Under the pieces are notes generated by a model. That model was not told the DNA's origin, did not search any database, and worked only from the letters and a program-made list of their open reading frames with translations. A DNA stretch of 64,000 bases, taken from positions 1 through 64,000 of the forward strand of contig JABHEG010000107.1 of NCBI GenBank assembly GCA_018676675.1, written 5' to 3'. Below are positions 43,602 through 53,288 of the stretch, in pieces. The first letter of the stretch is position 1; each line of letters opens with the position of its first letter. A program made the translations under genes and the position numbers. Origin of the DNA: Lentisphaerota bacterium (GTDB lineage Bacteria; Verrucomicrobiota; Lentisphaeria; Oligosphaerales; JABHEG01).

Positions 43602-46600
43602 CTACTTTGCGTTCCATTCCCAGGCTGTTGGGATGGTGACAGTGTCGCCGACTTGGACGTCGTAATAGAGCAGCGGATCACCCTCGTGGAAGCCTACACT
43701 GCTCTTCACGTGCAGGGCCATCGGTTGCCCATACACGGCCTTGTCCAGAGTCGTTCGCGCGCCTTTCCCATTGGTCATGAGCTTCCCGTCGAAGAACCCG
43801 GGATTCGTTCGTCCGACGACCGAGCGGCAGTACTCATGTGGGATGTCGGTCTCGATCCGTCGCTCGCTCAGGATTTGGTGGACACGTCCCCGCCCGAGGA
43901 GCATGGGCTGTGTCCCAAGGTCGATACGACATCCGGTGCCCGTGGGTGTACTGCCGTAGATTCGGTACGCGGTCTGCCTGGAGTATCCGGGGCGGTCGAC
44001 GTACACACATGGGGCAATCGCTTGTGCCGGTAACGTTGAATCGATCTCGATCCAGCGGCTGTCGTAGTCGAGAGCTGTGATGGTTCCGCGCAGCAAGCCC
44101 AGTTCCGGCCCGATCCGTCGCTCACCAAGTTTGACATCCCATGCCCCATGCGTAGCCACCGTCTGCAATTCACCATTGTGGATCGCGAGAAACACGAATG
44201 CCCCACGCCACTGCAGCGTGCCGGCGCTCGTTTCTGCCGTCCAACGGTCGCCTGAGCGCTCGGCCGAGAACGTGTATTCGTCACGGCCGTTTCGCTGGAC
44301 ATGGATGCCGACCGGGGTGACATCTCCGGCTGGTCCGGAGACCGGGACGCGCGCAGCGGATGTGACCAGGGCCGTCGCATCGGCCGCCTTGTCCCCCGTG
44401 CGCTCTTCCCAGGGGATGAGCGAGATTGATGAGATGCCTACATAGTAGCTCGTGCCTTTGGCCATTCGGAACGTCATTCGGTGTTTCCCGGCCGTGAGTT
44501 GCTGGCGGCCGAAGGACACCGCAATCGGTCCGCGGATGCCATCGCTCGTGGCGTTGACAGGCTCTCCCAATTGGCGTCCGTCAAGGTTTACCGTGACTGT
44601 GCCGTAACTCGAGGCGTTCAGGATGCGGGTTACTACCTCATAGTCTCCTGTGGCCTTTACATCGATCTCAAACGTCATGAAATCCCCGGGGGCTGTTCCT
44701 TTCAGGAGCACAATATCCAGCGCGCCGATGTGCTTGATCTCAGGGGTGTGGTCGACGACGCTGCCGAGGAGCACGTGGCTTGGGATTCCTGGATCTGCCA
44801 GGGGCCGCGCATAGGGCTCCATTACCGTGGCAAATGCACTCACCAGCCCTTCCGTATCCTGCTGTCGGCGAGCGAGCAGGTACGTCGCTTTGCGGTGGCG
44901 GGGATAGAGCCCTGGGGCCTTAGCTACGATCGCGGTCGTCCCGGGCTCGGGGAGACAGTGGACGCGCAGGTGGGCATCGTTCCGACCGGAGATACTGAAG
45001 TCAAGCTCAAATGGAGCTTTGGCTTCACCCCGGCGGGCGTCGTAGAAGAACCCGTATCCTGTTCCGGGCGGAGGATTCCAGTACGGTCTGTTGGGATAGC
45101 CCTTTATGTCACCGTCCGGGCCCTGCCGCTCACCCCAGGCGTGCTCAAGGCCTGCCAGAGAGCCGTCCGCTTCGGGGCCCAGCACAATCCCTCGGGGCAC
45201 GACATCTTGAGTCTGCACACCGACGATATAGTCATGTTGCGTCCCGCCGCGAACCCGGAATATGTCGACGAGGTACTGGTCCTTTCCTTTGCCGACCAGT
45301 GCCACGGTCCGGTGATACTGAGTCACGTTTTGGAGCGCATAGCTCAACGGTGAGTCCGCGGACATAATCTTCACGCTCGGGAGCGCGGCGAACAGGTAGG
45401 CGCTCCCTCCTGAGCCGCCTTGCTGGCTTGCCTCGTTGACGGCCACGAGTGTGTGTGAGGCCGTCTGACTGCCCCAGCCTACCTGGGTATGCGTGCTTCC
45501 CAGGCCGTAGCCGATTTCGTAGGTCTGCTGCCATCCTCTGCCGTAGTAGATCAGCCCCAGGTCGTCTCGGTCGCCATGGTTGAGCGAGGGACCGAACCGC
45601 AGCAGTGCAGCCTGGGCGTCCGTGTCAGTGCCGTCGCGCAGAATGCCGATTCCCTTCTGCCCAAGGAGCCACGAACCGAACAGTCGCTCCCGGAGATCCG
45701 GCGAGAGGGAGGTCTGGTCCGTTACCGGGATGGGATCCGCGTTGTACAGCAACCAGCGCTTGTTTCGAGCTGCTTTCCTGGCCTCGCCCACATTGCCGTT
45801 CGCCAACCAAGTGAGTATTTGCCCAAACTCCTGTTTGGCCGGCCCTGTGCAGCCGCGGTAGAGCCACTCGGCGTAGCTATAATCAGCAGGTGAGTGTGGG
45901 ATGCTCTTGGGCAATCGAAAGCTGTTGTCTGGTCCGCAATCACCGAAATTGGGGCTGTGACCTGCGCAGTCCATGACCAGATCCGGCAGGTAGAAGAAGC
46001 TGCGCATTCGCGGGTCGGTGAAGAGGTCGACACCGTTTGGCCGGGCTTCACTTCGCCAGTTTCGGAGAGGCTCAACAAAGGTCAGATACAGGTTGCGCGC
46101 GTGTAGGGCATAGCCCAGAGCAGTCTCGTAGTAACGCCCGTCTCGGTCGCAGTTGTTCGCCAGCATCGCGTAGATCGAGTACGGACTGCTGACTGCGTTC
46201 TCGACGTACTCAGGGATTCCCAGCAGAGCGCCTACAGCCAACGCTCCGCGCATGTAGTCGGCATGGCCGTTATGAAGCATGCCTTTGAAGGTGTGTTTGT
46301 AGCAGTAGGCGGCTCCGTCCTGCATCAGGTTCAGATCAATGTTCTCACGCCGCGTCATACCCGGCCAGGATTGCCCTTCGGCATCGGCTGTCCCGACCGC
46401 CCGTTTCTGCTGCGTGGGCCCGTCGGGCGCACGTTCCTCAAGGGCGGGGCGGAGCGACGGCTTGTCCAGAGCGGCACTTGAGTAGATCAGGTCATGAGCT
46501 TCGACGAAAACCACGAGGGTGCGGGCCACTTGGTACCAGGGCCTGGCAAACCGCCCTGACGGCGGGCGGCTCGGGTAGTCCCATGAGCCGGCCGTTGATT

Positions 46601-47660
46601 CCGCGTAGATGCTGGCCAGCGCATCCAGGAAGAATGCGGCCCGTTCGGCGTACTTCTCATCGCCGGTCAATGCATAGGCGTGGGCCAGGAGGGGGGCGGC
46701 CTTGCCTGTCCACTTCTCCGTAACCCACGCGTTCCAGCTTCCGATGATGTAGTGGAGGCGTCCGTCCTTGCCTTTGAAGCCGGAGCCCGTGTCGGGGTGG
46801 GCGGCATCGGGCAAGACGTGTCCCTTCGCGCACCTCACCGTGCGGGGCTCTGCCCAGGAACAGCGCGCGCCGCCCCAGGTTCCGCAGGTTGCGGAGCAGA
46901 TCGGGCATCCTGTGAAGCCGTAGGCATAGCAGGCGCCAGGCTCGGGCAGGAACTGGAGCCAATAGTCCTCATCGTGCTCCAGCCAGGCTTCTGCTCCCTT
47001 GAGGATCCGTTCCTTCGTGAGCTTGCCCCACTCGGTCGTTTCGGCGTTTCGTCGTGCTCGGGCCACATCCTCGGCCGTGACATAGACTGTGGGATGATCA
47101 GGGCGGCCCTGTGGCGTCAGCTCCCGGTCGGCTCTGGCTTTCACGATCTGGCGGGGCTCATGGATGCGCTTGTTCGGGTCGAGGTAGGCCGCGAGCTGAG
47201 AGATCCCCACGTAGTTCTTTGCCTCATGAACAGCGGCGATCACTACGGACAGCTTGGAGACGGGACGGGGCCCATCCAGGCGAATGAGCAGGAATGTCTG
47301 GTCCTTGCGCAGTTCGCAGACGGCGGCAGTTTCGTCGTCCAGTCGCAGTTCGGCCGTCTTCCAGAGCGAGTAGATATTCGCTGCCTGGGCGCTGAAGATG
47401 TCGACTTTGACCGTGTCGAGAGTCACGGGCTGAGGCCAGCTCACCGTGACCGCCTGCGGCAGCTCTGCGTGGTTCGCACTGGCCCATTTGGTGCTGTTGT
47501 CCCCATCCCGAAGGCGTTCCACACCGTACTTCCCGTCGGGAGTCGGGGAGGCCATACTCGTGGCCGAGACCTCTCCCGTCTCGACGAGATCGGTGGGCAT
47601 GGCCTGTGAGGCGGCGGCCAGACTGCTGAGAGCGATAAGTGCCAGGGATGAGATGTGCAT
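43602..47660 (-). CDS. Very large secreted heparinase-like protein with discoidin-like and CBM-like modules
   Basis: A 1352-residue protein with a signal peptide (1-20, ending A-A-A-S-Q-A). Residues about 30-165 resemble an F5/8-type C (discoidin) domain (D-G-D-N-S-T-K-W-A-S is its hallmark). A cysteine cluster, C-P-I-C-S-A-T-C-G and R-C-A-K-G-H, begins the toroid part. Near residues 700-740, H-G-D-R-D-D-L-G and T-A-S-H-T-L-V match the heparinase II/III sheet region. Residues about 1010-1110 (D-V-K-A-T-G-D-Y-E-V and a later G-K-H-R-M-T-F-R) look like a carbohydrate-binding beta-sandwich. It likely degrades an extracellular uronate polysaccharide. It lies alone between two 32-bp direct repeats. 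Confidence 0.75.
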   Translation of the reverse strand: MHISSLALIALSSLAAASQAMPTDLVETGEVSATSMASPTPDGKYGVERLRDGDNSTKWASANHAELPQAVTVSWPQPVTLDTVKVDIFSAQAANIYSLWKTAELRLDDETAAVCELRKDQTFLLIRLDGPRPVSKLSVVIAAVHEAKNYVGISQLAAYLDPNKRIHEPRQIVKARADRELTPQGRPDHPTVYVTAEDVARARRNAETTEWGKLTKERILKGAEAWLEHDEDYWLQFLPEPGACYAYGFTGCPICSATCGTWGGARCSWAEPRTVRCAKGHVLPDAAHPDTGSGFKGKDGRLHYIIGSWNAWVTEKWTGKAAPLLAHAYALTGDEKYAERAAFFLDALASIYAESTAGSWDYPSRPPSGRFARPWYQVARTLVVFVEAHDLIYSSAALDKPSLRPALEERAPDGPTQQKRAVGTADAEGQSWPGMTRRENIDLNLMQDGAAYCYKHTFKGMLHNGHADYMRGALAVGALLGIPEYVENAVSSPYSIYAMLANNCDRDGRYYETALGYALHARNLYLTFVEPLRNWRSEARPNGVDLFTDPRMRSFFYLPDLVMDCAGHSPNFGDCGPDNSFRLPKSIPHSPADYSYAEWLYRGCTGPAKQEFGQILTWLANGNVGEARKAARNKRWLLYNADPIPVTDQTSLSPDLRERLFGSWLLGQKGIGILRDGTDTDAQAALLRFGPSLNHGDRDDLGLIYYGRGWQQTYEIGYGLGSTHTQVGWGSQTASHTLVAVNEASQQGGSGGSAYLFAALPSVKIMSADSPLSYALQNVTQYHRTVALVGKGKDQYLVDIFRVRGGTQHDYIVGVQTQDVVPRGIVLGPEADGSLAGLEHAWGERQGPDGDIKGYPNRPYWNPPPGTGYGFFYDARRGEAKAPFELDFSISGRNDAHLRVHCLPEPGTTAIVAKAPGLYPRHRKATYLLARRQQDTEGLVSAFATVMEPYARPLADPGIPSHVLLGSVVDHTPEIKHIGALDIVLLKGTAPGDFMTFEIDVKATGDYEVVTRILNASSYGTVTVNLDGRQLGEPVNATSDGIRGPIAVSFGRQQLTAGKHRMTFRMAKGTSYYVGISSISLIPWEERTGDKAADATALVTSAARVPVSGPAGDVTPVGIHVQRNGRDEYTFSAERSGDRWTAETSAGTLQWRGAFVFLAIHNGELQTVATHGAWDVKLGERRIGPELGLLRGTITALDYDSRWIEIDSTLPAQAIAPCVYVDRPGYSRQTAYRIYGSTPTGTGCRIDLGTQPMLLGRGRVHQILSERRIETDIPHEYCRSVVGRTNPGFFDGKLMTNGKGARTTLDKAVYGQPMALHVKSSVGFHEGDPLLYYDVQVGDTVTIPTAWEWNAK

Positions 47661-47695
47661 TGCTCAAAATCTCCAACAGCTTGTGCGCGGCTCTG

Positions 47696-47727
47696 TTCCG
47701 TCAGAGCCCTGACCAACGGGAGGGGGC
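47696..47727. repeat. 32-bp direct repeat, right copy
   Basis: Identical to 43567-43598 and in the same orientation, 36 bp upstream of the giant gene's start codon. Recombination between the copies would remove the whole gene as a 4.1-kb circle. The copy is followed at once by the nested inverted-repeat element. Confidence 0.85.
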
Positions 47728-47738
47728 CTCCCTCTTAA

Positions 47739-47865
47739 TGTCATTGATCTAGGGCGTTCGGTGTATGTAGTCCCGCGTTCACGCGGCCCAGACAGACCGT
47801 CTGAAGACGGAACTACGTACGCTTCACTCGTCCGCTCACGGCGATGTGTGCTTAAGTCAATGACA
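47739..47865. repeat. Nested inverted-repeat element (127 bp)
   Basis: The ends are perfect inverted repeats TGTCATTGA (47739-47747) and TCAATGACA (47857-47865). Inside are two opposed units: GTAGTCCCGCGTTCACGCGG and CCGTCTGAAGACGGAACTAC. Each unit carries its own small hairpin (CCGCG/CGCGG and CCGTCT/AGACGG), whose stems differ but remain paired. It lies 5' of the giant gene and 3' of the fucosidase gene. A MITE or REP-pair origin is likely; no transposase gene is present. Confidence 0.75.
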
Positions 47866-48018
47866 GTAGCCACCGGTCCCCCAGCGGCTGCACGCTTCTA
47901 GCCTTCCGAATGGGAGCCTGGGGAAGAGCCCCGGTTCTTCTTCCGCAATGCGTTACGACTTATCTTGATGCGCATTCGCGGCGGCGGGATGCGGCCCTGT
48001 CAGGCAGGCGTTGTTACC

Positions 48019-49761
48019 TCACTCCGCGACCTTTCTCAGCGTGATACCGCGGAGCAGCATTCCTTCTTTGCGGCGGATGCTCGGGACCATCACCTTGATC
48101 GTGTTGGTGCCGCGTTTCAGGCGCACGATGACTGCCTTGCGCCGCTTGAATGCCCCTTTGGTGGAGCGTGTCTTGCAGAGCTGGCGTTTGGCCCCGCCTG
48201 CGGCCTCCAGACCGCCGGTCCCAAAGGGCATCCCGTTCGGGGCAAGCCGCGGGACCTCTTTGCCATTGACGATGAACTCGACCTCACTGCCTCCCAAACC
48301 GCTGTCCACGGCGTAGTCCATCCAGACTTGGTAGTGCCCCGGGCCGGAGGCCTTGACGGACCACTCGACCGTGTCCTTGGGGTTGATCCAGTTCCCTGCG
48401 TGGATGAGGCCATCGCGTGACTCGTAGCGGATGCGCATTCCGTGTGGGCCATCCAGGAAGCCGACGATCACCGGCAGCTCGCATGCGCCTCTGGCATTCG
48501 GTTGCAGGACCATCGGTTTGACCTTGGGCGTCCCATCAAGCTCGACGACGAATACGCTCGCGATCGGGTCGGTGGGTGACTCCGGAAGATGTACCAGCCA
48601 GTCCTTGCCATCGCGTTCGCAGGTGAGACTGGGGCTGCCTTTCTCGAGCAGATAAGCGTTGGTAATCGTGTTTGCGAGCTGTGGAAGACGGGCGATGCGG
48701 TCGCCCGGCCACTCAAACACATGGACATAGAGTTTGTCGCCGTTCGCTGTGACGCGCCCATGGAAGGGCAGAAGGTTGAAGGGACTGGCGGTCGTCCCGT
48801 AGATTGCGTCGGAGTACTTGTCCATCCAGGCCCCAAATGCTTGCAAGCGTTCGACGAATTCTTCCTGGATGCTGCCGTCGGCCTTGGGACCAATGTTCAG
48901 CAGCAGGTTGCCGCCTTTCGACACGATATCGATCAACATCCGGATCAGGAATTCCGGTGTCTTGTAGACGGTTTCGTGCTCGTCATAGCCCCACCAGTGG
49001 GAGGTCATGGTGATACAGGCTTCCCAGAGGGCTGGCTTGCCATCGTCGTCAAGGACTCCGGTGGGAGGGATGCGCTGTTCGGGAGTGATCAGATCCTCTT
49101 TTGTGAAATGTCGGTCATTGATGAGGATGTCGGGTTTGAGCTCCCTGGCTCCCGCGTTCGTTTCGGCCGCACCCAGTTCTTCGGGTTTGTTGATCCAGCC
49201 GCCGTCATACCACAGGACGAACGGGGCAGGGCGGTACTCGGTCATGAGCTGTTCAATGTGTTCGCGCATGTAAGCGATGTAGTCCATCACGTCATGCCCT
49301 TCGGCGGGGCGCTCATCGGCTTCCCACGCCAGGCGCGGCAGGTAGTCGTCGTGGTACCAATCCATGATGGAGTAGTAGTAGCCGACCGGGATATCTGCCG
49401 CATGGAAGGCTTCAGTCATCTCTCGCAGCGCATCTTTGCCGTAGGGGGTGTTGGTCACCTGCCAGTCGGTGTTGTGCGCATCGAACATGCAGAAGCCATC
49501 GTGGTGCTTGGTGGTGATGACCATGTACTTGATGCCCGCGGATTTCGCCAGGTCAGCCCACTCTGCGGGATCGTACTTGTCGGGGTTGAATTTGGGCGGG
49601 AGTTCGGCGTACTCCTCCTGCGGGATCTTGCCGACGTTGCGGATCCACTCCCCTTTGCCCAGAAGCGCGTAGACGCCCCAGTGGATGAACATCCCGAACT
49701 TGGCCTCACGGAACCACTGCTTGGTCTGTTCTCTCGGGGACAATTCTTCGGTCTGACTCAT
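48019..49761 (-). CDS. Alpha-L-fucosidase (GH29)
   Basis: A 580-residue GH29 enzyme. I chose the ATG at 49761; the TTG at 49782 lacks a ribosome site while GGAGAAGGA precedes the ATG. Family blocks: W-F-R-E-A-K-F-G-M-F-I-H-W-G (16-29), T-T-K-H-H-D-G-F (83-90), and the nucleophile D186 in F-V-L-W-Y-D-G-G-W. The last 200 residues hold a beta-sandwich and an added CBM-like segment. It hydrolyses terminal alpha-L-fucose. No signal peptide, so action on imported oligosaccharides is more likely than on polymer. It is one of two GH29 genes in the window. Confidence 0.9.
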   Translation of the reverse strand: MSQTEELSPREQTKQWFREAKFGMFIHWGVYALLGKGEWIRNVGKIPQEEYAELPPKFNPDKYDPAEWADLAKSAGIKYMVITTKHHDGFCMFDAHNTDWQVTNTPYGKDALREMTEAFHAADIPVGYYYSIMDWYHDDYLPRLAWEADERPAEGHDVMDYIAYMREHIEQLMTEYRPAPFVLWYDGGWINKPEELGAAETNAGARELKPDILINDRHFTKEDLITPEQRIPPTGVLDDDGKPALWEACITMTSHWWGYDEHETVYKTPEFLIRMLIDIVSKGGNLLLNIGPKADGSIQEEFVERLQAFGAWMDKYSDAIYGTTASPFNLLPFHGRVTANGDKLYVHVFEWPGDRIARLPQLANTITNAYLLEKGSPSLTCERDGKDWLVHLPESPTDPIASVFVVELDGTPKVKPMVLQPNARGACELPVIVGFLDGPHGMRIRYESRDGLIHAGNWINPKDTVEWSVKASGPGHYQVWMDYAVDSGLGGSEVEFIVNGKEVPRLAPNGMPFGTGGLEAAGGAKRQLCKTRSTKGAFKRRKAVIVRLKRGTNTIKVMVPSIRRKEGMLLRGITLRKVAE

Positions 49762-50015
49762 GGCTCGCCCGTCCTTCTCCAATTCCGGATCGTACCACCA
49801 CCTTCAGATGCCCTCGGGGCATGCGCACCGCTGCGCATCCCGGGCGTCGGCTCACTGTAGCACCGTTTTGCGGTCAGCGGGAGGCGGCGGAGGTCAGTTG
49901 TGTTGCGCCTGTCTGCGGTCAGGCAGCGCATCTCGTGACTCGTGGTACATTGAGGGGAGAAAACCGAGCTGAGACAACTCACATCGCCCGCCCGACGATG
50001 GCCCCCGGAGAACCA

Positions 50016-50327
50016 ATGATCCACCCGAACAGTGCAAAGAGAGAGATCTTTCGACAGGATGAGAACGTGGGCTGGGAACTGGCGTGTTTGGCTCACCACG
50101 ATGTGGTTGAGCTGCAGGTCAAGACGGCCATTGCAGCGCACTCCGTTCCTCTCGACATGACGTTTTACGTGGTCTCCGGATCGGGGCTCTGTGAGGTGGA
50201 GGGGAACCCTACTTCGCTTGGCACTGGTGATGTGCTTGCCGTTCCTCCCGGGGTAGAACGAAGCTGGACCAACACCGGTGATGCCCCACTCCGGCTTCTC
50301 GCGATCCGGGGGCATCGACAGGACTGA
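50016..50327 (+). CDS. Cupin-domain protein
   Basis: A 103-residue single cupin. The ATG at 50016 has GGAG six bases upstream. The two cupin motifs are partial: F-Y-V-V-S-G-S-G-L-C-E-V-E-G, then G-D-V-L-A-V-P-P-G-V-E-R-S-W-T-N-T-G. The H-x-H metal ligands of motif 1 are missing, so metal binding is doubtful. Typical roles are small-molecule binding or sugar isomerisation. The stop is two bases before the HEAT-repeat gene start, so the pair is translationally coupled. Confidence 0.8.
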   Translation: MIHPNSAKREIFRQDENVGWELACLAHHDVVELQVKTAIAAHSVPLDMTFYVVSGSGLCEVEGNPTSLGTGDVLAVPPGVERSWTNTGDAPLRLLAIRGHRQD

Positions 50328-50329
50328 TC

Positions 50330-51304
50330 ATGCCGCCACGGCGCTCAACAGAAGATGTCCTCGCGGAGCTGAGTCGCCTCGAAGCCACGGGGCTGGATGA
50401 CGAGCTCCTGGCCCCCCTCAAGAGCGCGTCGGCAGGGGCGAACAACATCGTCATTGCGAAGGTCGCGCGTATCGCGGAGCGACGGAACCTGATCGATCTG
50501 TCCGAGCCCCTGATTGCGGCCTTCGCACGACTCATGCGTGACCCCGCCAAGAAGGACAAAGGCTGCCGGGCGCTGACGGACATTGCCAGAGCTCTGGATG
50601 CCCTCGGCTCACGTGATTCTGCCGTGTTCCTGCAAGGCATCGCCCACGTCCAGATGGAGCCGGTGTATGGCGGGCGCGTCGACACCGCCGCCATGCTCCG
50701 GGCAACGTGTGCTCTGGGACTGGCTCGACTGTATCACCCCGACGCCGCTCTGCACCTCACCCATCTCCTCGTTGATCCCGAACCGCAACCCCGGGGGGCT
50801 GCAGCCCGAGGGCTGGGCTATCTGGGCGGGGAACAGGCTGAGCTTCTTCTGCGTCTGAAAGTTCTGAACGGCGACGAGGACAACGAGGTACTGGGAGAGT
50901 GCTTCTCGTCGCTGCTTGCTGTTTCCCCCGAGCGTTCCGTGCCCTTCGTAACCGGTTACTTGGCGGCGGAAAAAACGGACGTGGCGGAGTCCGCCGCGTT
51001 GGCCCTCGGTGAGTGTGGCCGGGACGACGCCTATCGGGCGCTGATGGCCCATTGGGACTCGACCATCAAGGCGACCGAACGGGCTCGCCTCGCCCTTCCC
51101 ATCGCGCTGACCAAACGACCCGAAGCCCGGGATTTCCTGCTGGATGTCGTCCGCGAATCGTCTGCTCTATTGGCCAAGGCGGCCATTGACGCGCTACGCA
51201 TCTTTCGGTGGGATGCGCCCTTTGTCGACCAGCTTCACCGTGTTGTGGAACTGCGGAACAGTCGCGAGCTGGCCCACGCCCTCTCGTCCTGGGCTGAGGA
51301 GTAG
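50330..51304 (+). CDS. HEAT-repeat-like helical protein
   Basis: A 324-residue, alanine/leucine-rich helical protein with repeated 30-40-residue helix pairs, e.g. R-A-T-C-A-L-G-L-A-R-L, P-R-G-A-A-A-R-G-L-G-Y-L-G and E-S-A-A-L-A-L-G-E-C-G. This is the PBS-lyase HEAT pattern. Such proteins are scaffolds for protein interaction; no enzymatic motif is visible. It is coupled to the upstream cupin gene and is convergent with the barrel-protein gene (8-bp gap). Function cannot be assigned. Confidence 0.75.
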   Translation: MPPRRSTEDVLAELSRLEATGLDDELLAPLKSASAGANNIVIAKVARIAERRNLIDLSEPLIAAFARLMRDPAKKDKGCRALTDIARALDALGSRDSAVFLQGIAHVQMEPVYGGRVDTAAMLRATCALGLARLYHPDAALHLTHLLVDPEPQPRGAAARGLGYLGGEQAELLLRLKVLNGDEDNEVLGECFSSLLAVSPERSVPFVTGYLAAEKTDVAESAALALGECGRDDAYRALMAHWDSTIKATERARLALPIALTKRPEARDFLLDVVRESSALLAKAAIDALRIFRWDAPFVDQLHRVVELRNSRELAHALSSWAEE

Positions 51305-51312
51305 GGGAGTGA

Positions 51313-53229
51313 TCAGTAGGCGGGAGTAAGCACGGCGTTCGGGCGATCGCTGGCGTAGGGCGGAATCCCTTTCACCGTTACCCAGTAGTTCTCGCTGTAG
51401 AACTGAGCGGGCATCTTCCCCGGCTTTCCCACGTGGAAACTCCAAGGGCATCCACCACCCCCATCGGGCACCAGGATCTCGAATGCCTTCCTGGCAGAAT
51501 CCGCCGAGCTGACCACCTCATCCAGCACGAGTTCGTCACTCCCGTTCCACACACGCACCTGCATCTGCTGGTGACGTCCGCCTGTGGCGCCGACAATCTC
51601 GAAGGACTGCGTATCGGCGGGGACGAACACGTACTGTCGCGGCAGGGAGCGGAAGAAATATGCCTTTCTCCGCACGTCGATGCCGAAGGGGTGGGAATGC
51701 ACCTTGACACTGTACCACGGGCCTCCGCCGACGGTCGTCTGGACGACCAGGGCATATGTTCCCGGGCGCCGGGCCTTGGCCTCGATTTCCACGGTGGCTC
51801 CAGGGGCGACTTGTCCCTCTGCGATCGGGGCTCCATTGGCGGCAATCAGGGCGTAGGCCAAGTTTGTCGGGCGCTGTTTCGCCGCGAGGTGGCGGATCGT
51901 TGCCCGAACCGGCACACTCGAGTCTGGAATGGCGATGTAGGCTGTGTTGTTCCCGCGCAGTCCCGTGCCCTTGGGGGGGACAAGGAGGGGGGACGCCGTA
52001 GATCGGGCGGCGCGCAGGGCGGGAACCCCGATCTTGTCCATATCGATCACGATGTCCATCAGCTCAACCCGTGGCAATGGGCCCGGGGACGTCCTGTCTT
52101 CCGCCCACAGGTCCACGCGTTGGTTAGCCTCCGCCAAGGCATTCCAGTAGGCCATTGGGTCTCGGAAGTCGTTCGGCAGCGCATAGCCTGCCCGGGGACG
52201 CTTCCCCGCGACCGACGGGTGGATCATGTTCAGAACCCACATGTTGTAGCCATCTGTCCGAATGGCTGCCTGGAACGCGTGTTCGCCCATATCTGCCGGG
52301 CGGTATTTGTTGATCCTGAACCACGGTACATAGAGGTTGTGCGGATTGAGGTCTTTCGCCAGTTCCTGCTGGTTGAGCACACCTTCGGTCACGCCCAGCC
52401 CGTTGTACATGGGCCACGCGTCCATGATTGCTGGTGCCTGCGCGGTCGCCAGGTGCCGAGCCCAGGGCCGGCGCAGCAGGTCGTCCGCAAACGGCATGAT
52501 CCCAAGCCTGAAACGTGGATTGATCGCGTGGGCACGCTCGGCGAAGGCTTTGGCTACTTCATCCAGACGTCCTTCGAGGTGCTGCGAGTAGAGCGCTGGC
52601 CCTCCGTGCTCCGCTATCCACTGCCAGCGTTCGGCCGCCGGGATGTTGGCGCGGCCGGCATCCTGGGCTTCCACAAAGCTCCCGAAGCACACGTCGCAGA
52701 CACAGGGCGTTCGGGCCAGAAGCAGCTCGATATCCATCTTGGCGCCGGTGATGGGAAGCGTCTTCGACTGTTCTGCGAACCAGAAGACACGTTCGAACTG
52801 CGGGAACCAGGTGTCGGCTTGGTACATACAGAAGCTGGTGCCGTCACTCGTTCCGTCAGGAGCTGTGAACGGGGCACCGGTCGGCTTCTCTGGCTTCCTC
52901 TGTCCTCGGCTGATGCTGTAGAGATAGACGTAAAAACTGAGTCCGGCGTCATGGGCTGTGTCGGCAACATCCTTGACGAATGCCGCATAGTTTGGATCAG
53001 CCATGTCGAAGTTAGCGGGGTGCAGTTTCAGGTCGATCGTGTTGAGTCCATGCTCTGCGGTCAGTCGGATGAGGTCCTTCCAACCCGTGGAGTCTCCGCC
53101 GCAGAATGCCCCGCTGTAACCGGCGAGGATCGGTTCTCCCCGGGGACCATCCGCGCGTTCCGGAATCTGGCAGACCGCAGCGCATGTGCTCATGAGGACC
53201 CCCAGGCATGTTCTTCGCAGTACTGTCAT
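51313..53229 (-). CDS. Secreted TIM-barrel-like protein with beta-sandwich C-terminus
   Basis: A 638-residue protein; the ATG at 53229 follows GGAG and gives a signal peptide (M-T-V-L-R-R-T-C-L-G-V-L-M...). Residues about 40-400 show barrel features: L-I-R-L-T-A-E-H-G-L-N-T-I-D-L-K, then F-Y-V-Y-L-Y-S-I-S-R-G and G-A-K-M-D-I-E-L-L, resembling glycoside hydrolase barrels with candidate acids D and E. C176-x-C178-x2-C181 matches the cluster of the DUF4838 proteins. The C-terminal 230 residues are beta-rich. I do not recognise a family. It is divergent from the GATase-like gene at 53565. Confidence 0.6.
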   Translation of the reverse strand: MTVLRRTCLGVLMSTCAAVCQIPERADGPRGEPILAGYSGAFCGGDSTGWKDLIRLTAEHGLNTIDLKLHPANFDMADPNYAAFVKDVADTAHDAGLSFYVYLYSISRGQRKPEKPTGAPFTAPDGTSDGTSFCMYQADTWFPQFERVFWFAEQSKTLPITGAKMDIELLLARTPCVCDVCFGSFVEAQDAGRANIPAAERWQWIAEHGGPALYSQHLEGRLDEVAKAFAERAHAINPRFRLGIMPFADDLLRRPWARHLATAQAPAIMDAWPMYNGLGVTEGVLNQQELAKDLNPHNLYVPWFRINKYRPADMGEHAFQAAIRTDGYNMWVLNMIHPSVAGKRPRAGYALPNDFRDPMAYWNALAEANQRVDLWAEDRTSPGPLPRVELMDIVIDMDKIGVPALRAARSTASPLLVPPKGTGLRGNNTAYIAIPDSSVPVRATIRHLAAKQRPTNLAYALIAANGAPIAEGQVAPGATVEIEAKARRPGTYALVVQTTVGGGPWYSVKVHSHPFGIDVRRKAYFFRSLPRQYVFVPADTQSFEIVGATGGRHQQMQVRVWNGSDELVLDEVVSSADSARKAFEILVPDGGGGCPWSFHVGKPGKMPAQFYSENYWVTVKGIPPYASDRPNAVLTPAY

Positions 53230-53288
53230 CACAGGACACTCCATAAACACCATCTGTTTCCTGCTCCCCCGTCGGCATTGCCGGCTGG

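Noticed and set aside
42065..43681. A 538-codon minus-strand frame over the ceramidase-like gene and the tandem repeat
   Set aside because: It runs through intergenic repeats and opposes a gene with clear family motifs.
43602..47727. Classical composite transposon between the 32-bp direct repeats
   Set aside because: No transposase gene, terminal inverted repeats or IS-like ends were found; only the direct repeats are supported.
48589..49860. A 423-codon plus-strand frame over the GH29 gene
   Set aside because: Antisense shadow; the GH29 nucleophile and signature blocks lie on the minus strand.
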